Of a DNA stretch of 5,699 nt, positions 4,526 to 5,699 are shown piece after piece. The position numbers and the translations under genes are program-made. The notes under the pieces were generated by a model. The model made no database searches and was not told the origin of the DNA. It worked only from the letters and a program-made list of their open reading frames with translations. How positions within the stretch are numbered: the stretch's first letter is position 1; the number at the start of each line of letters is the position of its first letter. Source of the stretch: an uncultured Desulfovibrio sp. (GTDB lineage Bacteria > Desulfobacterota > Desulfovibrionia > Desulfovibrionales > Desulfovibrionaceae); NCBI GenBank assembly GCA_900553065.1, contig USBZ01000067.1, positions 1 through 5,699 on the forward strand. Reading direction: 5' to 3'.

Positions 4526-5589
4526 GCCTGCTTTTCCGCTATATCTTTCTGCGCCATGCCCGGCTGCTTCTGCTCATCATGGGGCTTGGTCTGGGCATCT
4601 ATCTGCTCACCGACATCGTGGAGCGCGTGGACATCTTCATTGAGGCAGGCTCCGGTCTGGGGCTCGTGCTTCAGTACTTCGGCGTGCGTCTTCCTTCCAT
4701 CATTGCGCAGATCCTGCCTGCCGTGTTTCTGCTCGCCACCGTGGTGACGCTCTGTCTCATGGGCAACAGCAGAGAACTGACCGCCCTGCATGCCGGCGGC
4801 ATTTCCTTTGCCACCGTGGCCGTCATTCTCGTCATGTGCGGCGTGTTCTGGGGCGGCGTGCAGTTCGCCTGCTCGCAGTTCCTCGGCGTTCAGGGCGAAC
4901 GCTACTCCCAGCAGATATGGCAGGAAGAGGTGCGCAAGAAGGATCTCAGCGAACGCACCATTTCCGACGTATGGTTCATGGAAAGCGGCTGGACCGTTTC
5001 CGTGGAGAAACTGAGGGCCGACGGCGAAGGCACGGGATTCTCCGCCTTCCATGTGAAGGACAACGGCGTGGACATGGACGTCATCGTGCATGCGCCCCGC
5101 GTGAAGGGGAGCGTGAACGGCTGGGTTCTGGCCGATGCCGTGCGCATCCATCCCGACGACTACAAGCGTGAAACGCTCACCCGGCTGGAGCTTCCGCTGC
5201 ATCAGGATCCGGAACTGTTCTTCTCCACGGAATCCAACAATCTCCAGCAGCTGCCGCTGTGGCAGCTCGGCGACGCCATTGAGCAGCTCGGAGCCGCCGG
5301 TTCCAACGTGGACGGTCTGCGCACCGTATGGCACGGCAAGATTTCCTACGCGGCCTCGCTCGTGGTCATGGCTCTGCTCGGTGCAGCCATCGTGTCGAAG
5401 TTCCCCAACGTCTATATCGCCGTGGGCGTGAGCATGGCGGGAACCTTCATTCTGTATGCCCTGACCATGTTCGGCGAGTCTCTGGGCCAGCTCGGCACCT
5501 TGCCGCCCTTCATGGCCGCCTGGGGGCCGGATGTGCTTTTATTCCTCGTTGCCGCCGGACGGCTCTATTATGTGAGCGTACGGCGATAG
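4522..5589 (+). CDS. lptG: LPS export ABC transporter permease LptG (YjgP/YjgQ family)
   Basis: LptG pairs with LptF to form the membrane cavity that takes LPS from the inner membrane, driven by the ATPase LptB on the cytoplasmic side. The 355-residue protein shows membrane segments at about 13-33, 58-80 and 94-115, a periplasmic beta-jellyroll-type domain at about 120-268, and membrane segments at about 272-292, 296-318 and 330-350. The coupling segment GNSRELTALHAGG (81-93) has the expected E85. The first segment ends DIVERVDIFIEAG (31-43), which aligns without gaps to my recollection of E. coli LptG GIIKFVDQLKKAG. E34 and E41 therefore stand where E. coli has lysines implicated in LPS binding. 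The ATG overlaps the lptF stop (ATGA, 4522-4525), and a strong terminator follows 26 bases after the stop. No lptB, lptC or lptA lies in the window. Confidence 0.93.
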   Translation: MSLLFRYIFLRHARLLLLIMGLGLGIYLLTDIVERVDIFIEAGSGLGLVLQYFGVRLPSIIAQILPAVFLLATVVTLCLMGNSRELTALHAGGISFATVAVILVMCGVFWGGVQFACSQFLGVQGERYSQQIWQEEVRKKDLSERTISDVWFMESGWTVSVEKLRADGEGTGFSAFHVKDNGVDMDVIVHAPRVKGSVNGWVLADAVRIHPDDYKRETLTRLELPLHQDPELFFSTESNNLQQLPLWQLGDAIEQLGAAGSNVDGLRTVWHGKISYAASLVVMALLGAAIVSKFPNVYIAVGVSMAGTFILYALTMFGESLGQLGTLPPFMAAWGPDVLLFLVAAGRLYYVSVRR

Positions 5590-5595
5590 GGTGTT

Positions 5596-5608
5596 CCGTT
5601 TTCAACGG
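5596..5608. repeat. Small hairpin just after lptG
   Basis: CCGTT (5596-5600), TTC, AACGG (5604-5608) is a 5-bp stem lying between the lptG stop and the main terminator. It is weak and may be incidental. Confidence 0.3.
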
Positions 5609-5615
5609 CAAAAGG

Positions 5616-5648
5616 GCGGATCTGCTTCGGCGGATCCGCTTTTGTTTT
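5616..5648 (+). terminator. Rho-independent terminator of the lptF-lptG unit
   Basis: GCGGATCTGC (5616-5625) and GCGGATCCGC (5630-5639) form a 10-bp stem with one U-G pair, closed by a very stable cUUCGg tetraloop. They are followed by TTTT, G and TTTT (5640-5648). This is a textbook intrinsic terminator, starting 26 bases after the lptG stop codon. Confidence 0.95.
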
Positions 5649-5657
5649 AAGACTGAA

Positions 5658-5680
5658 AACTCCCCGCTATGCGGGGAGTT
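5658..5680. terminator. Perfect 10-bp hairpin, probable terminator for a gene arriving from the right
   Basis: AACTCCCCGC (5658-5667), TAT, GCGGGGAGTT (5671-5680) is an exact inverted repeat. On the plus strand it is followed by CC and then A residues. On the minus strand the stem runs into TTTT (5659-5656), so it fits better as a leftward terminator. The gene it would serve lies outside the window. Confidence 0.6.
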
Positions 5681-5684
5681 CCAA

Positions 5685-5699
5685 AAAGGCGAAGCCTTT
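5685..5699. terminator. Third hairpin AAAGGC / GCCTTT at the window edge
   Basis: AAAGGC (5685-5690), GAA, GCCTTT (5694-5699) is a 6-bp stem cut off by the end of the window. If the T-run continues it would be a rightward terminator. On the minus strand it already runs into TTTTT (5687-5683). Confidence 0.5.

Noticed and set aside
1..5699. Mobile element, CRISPR array, tRNA or defence system
   Set aside because: There is no transposase, integrase, direct-repeat array, cloverleaf or defence-type domain. All recognised genes are housekeeping or envelope genes.

Overview
The window looks like ordinary chromosome from a Gram-negative bacterium. Two LptF/LptG-type lipopolysaccharide-export permeases imply an LPS-bearing outer membrane. 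Base composition is moderately GC-rich. The ribosomal protein S2, EF-Ts and permease sequences give the impression of Desulfovibrionaceae (sulfate- or sulfite-reducing Desulfobacterota); this placement is a recognition-based inference and was not tested by search. No mobile element, tRNA, rRNA or CRISPR array is visible.

Left part, minus strand (1-1849). Reading leftwards come a gene for a small exported protein of unknown function (1136-1849), then rpsB (ribosomal protein S2, 209-958) and tsf (elongation factor Ts, first 60 residues only, cut by the window edge). rpsB and tsf lie 28 bases apart and form the usual translation operon. The 177 bases upstream of rpsB can fold, on the transcript strand, into a long closed stem with internal hairpins (993-1061). 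This is a plausible S2 autoregulatory leader.

Middle (1850-3161). A 245-base divergent spacer separates the exported-protein gene from a rightward gene for a UPF0173-type metallo-beta-lactamase-fold hydrolase (2095-2793). It carries a sigma70-like promoter pointing right and a small terminator-like hairpin just ahead of the leftward gene. After the hydrolase gene come 368 bases without a convincing gene. They are packed with TTCCGG/CCGGAA-based inverted repeats, including a perfect 14-bp inverted repeat that shares an arm with a second hairpin. A probable promoter lies near 3065-3093.

Right part, plus strand (3162-5589). Three genes overlap by ATGA junctions: an unrecognised 64-residue soluble protein, lptF and lptG. 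They should be co-transcribed and translationally coupled. LptF and LptG form the inner-membrane permease that, with the ATPase LptB (not in this window), extracts LPS and passes it to the LptC/LptA bridge. The unit ends in a textbook terminator with a cUUCGg tetraloop (5616-5648), followed by two more hairpins up to the window end.

The points most worth following are the 64-residue protein coupled to lptF, acidic residues in LptG where E. coli has LPS-contacting lysines, the structured rpsB leader, and the hairpin-dense spacer. None of these is proof of a new system.
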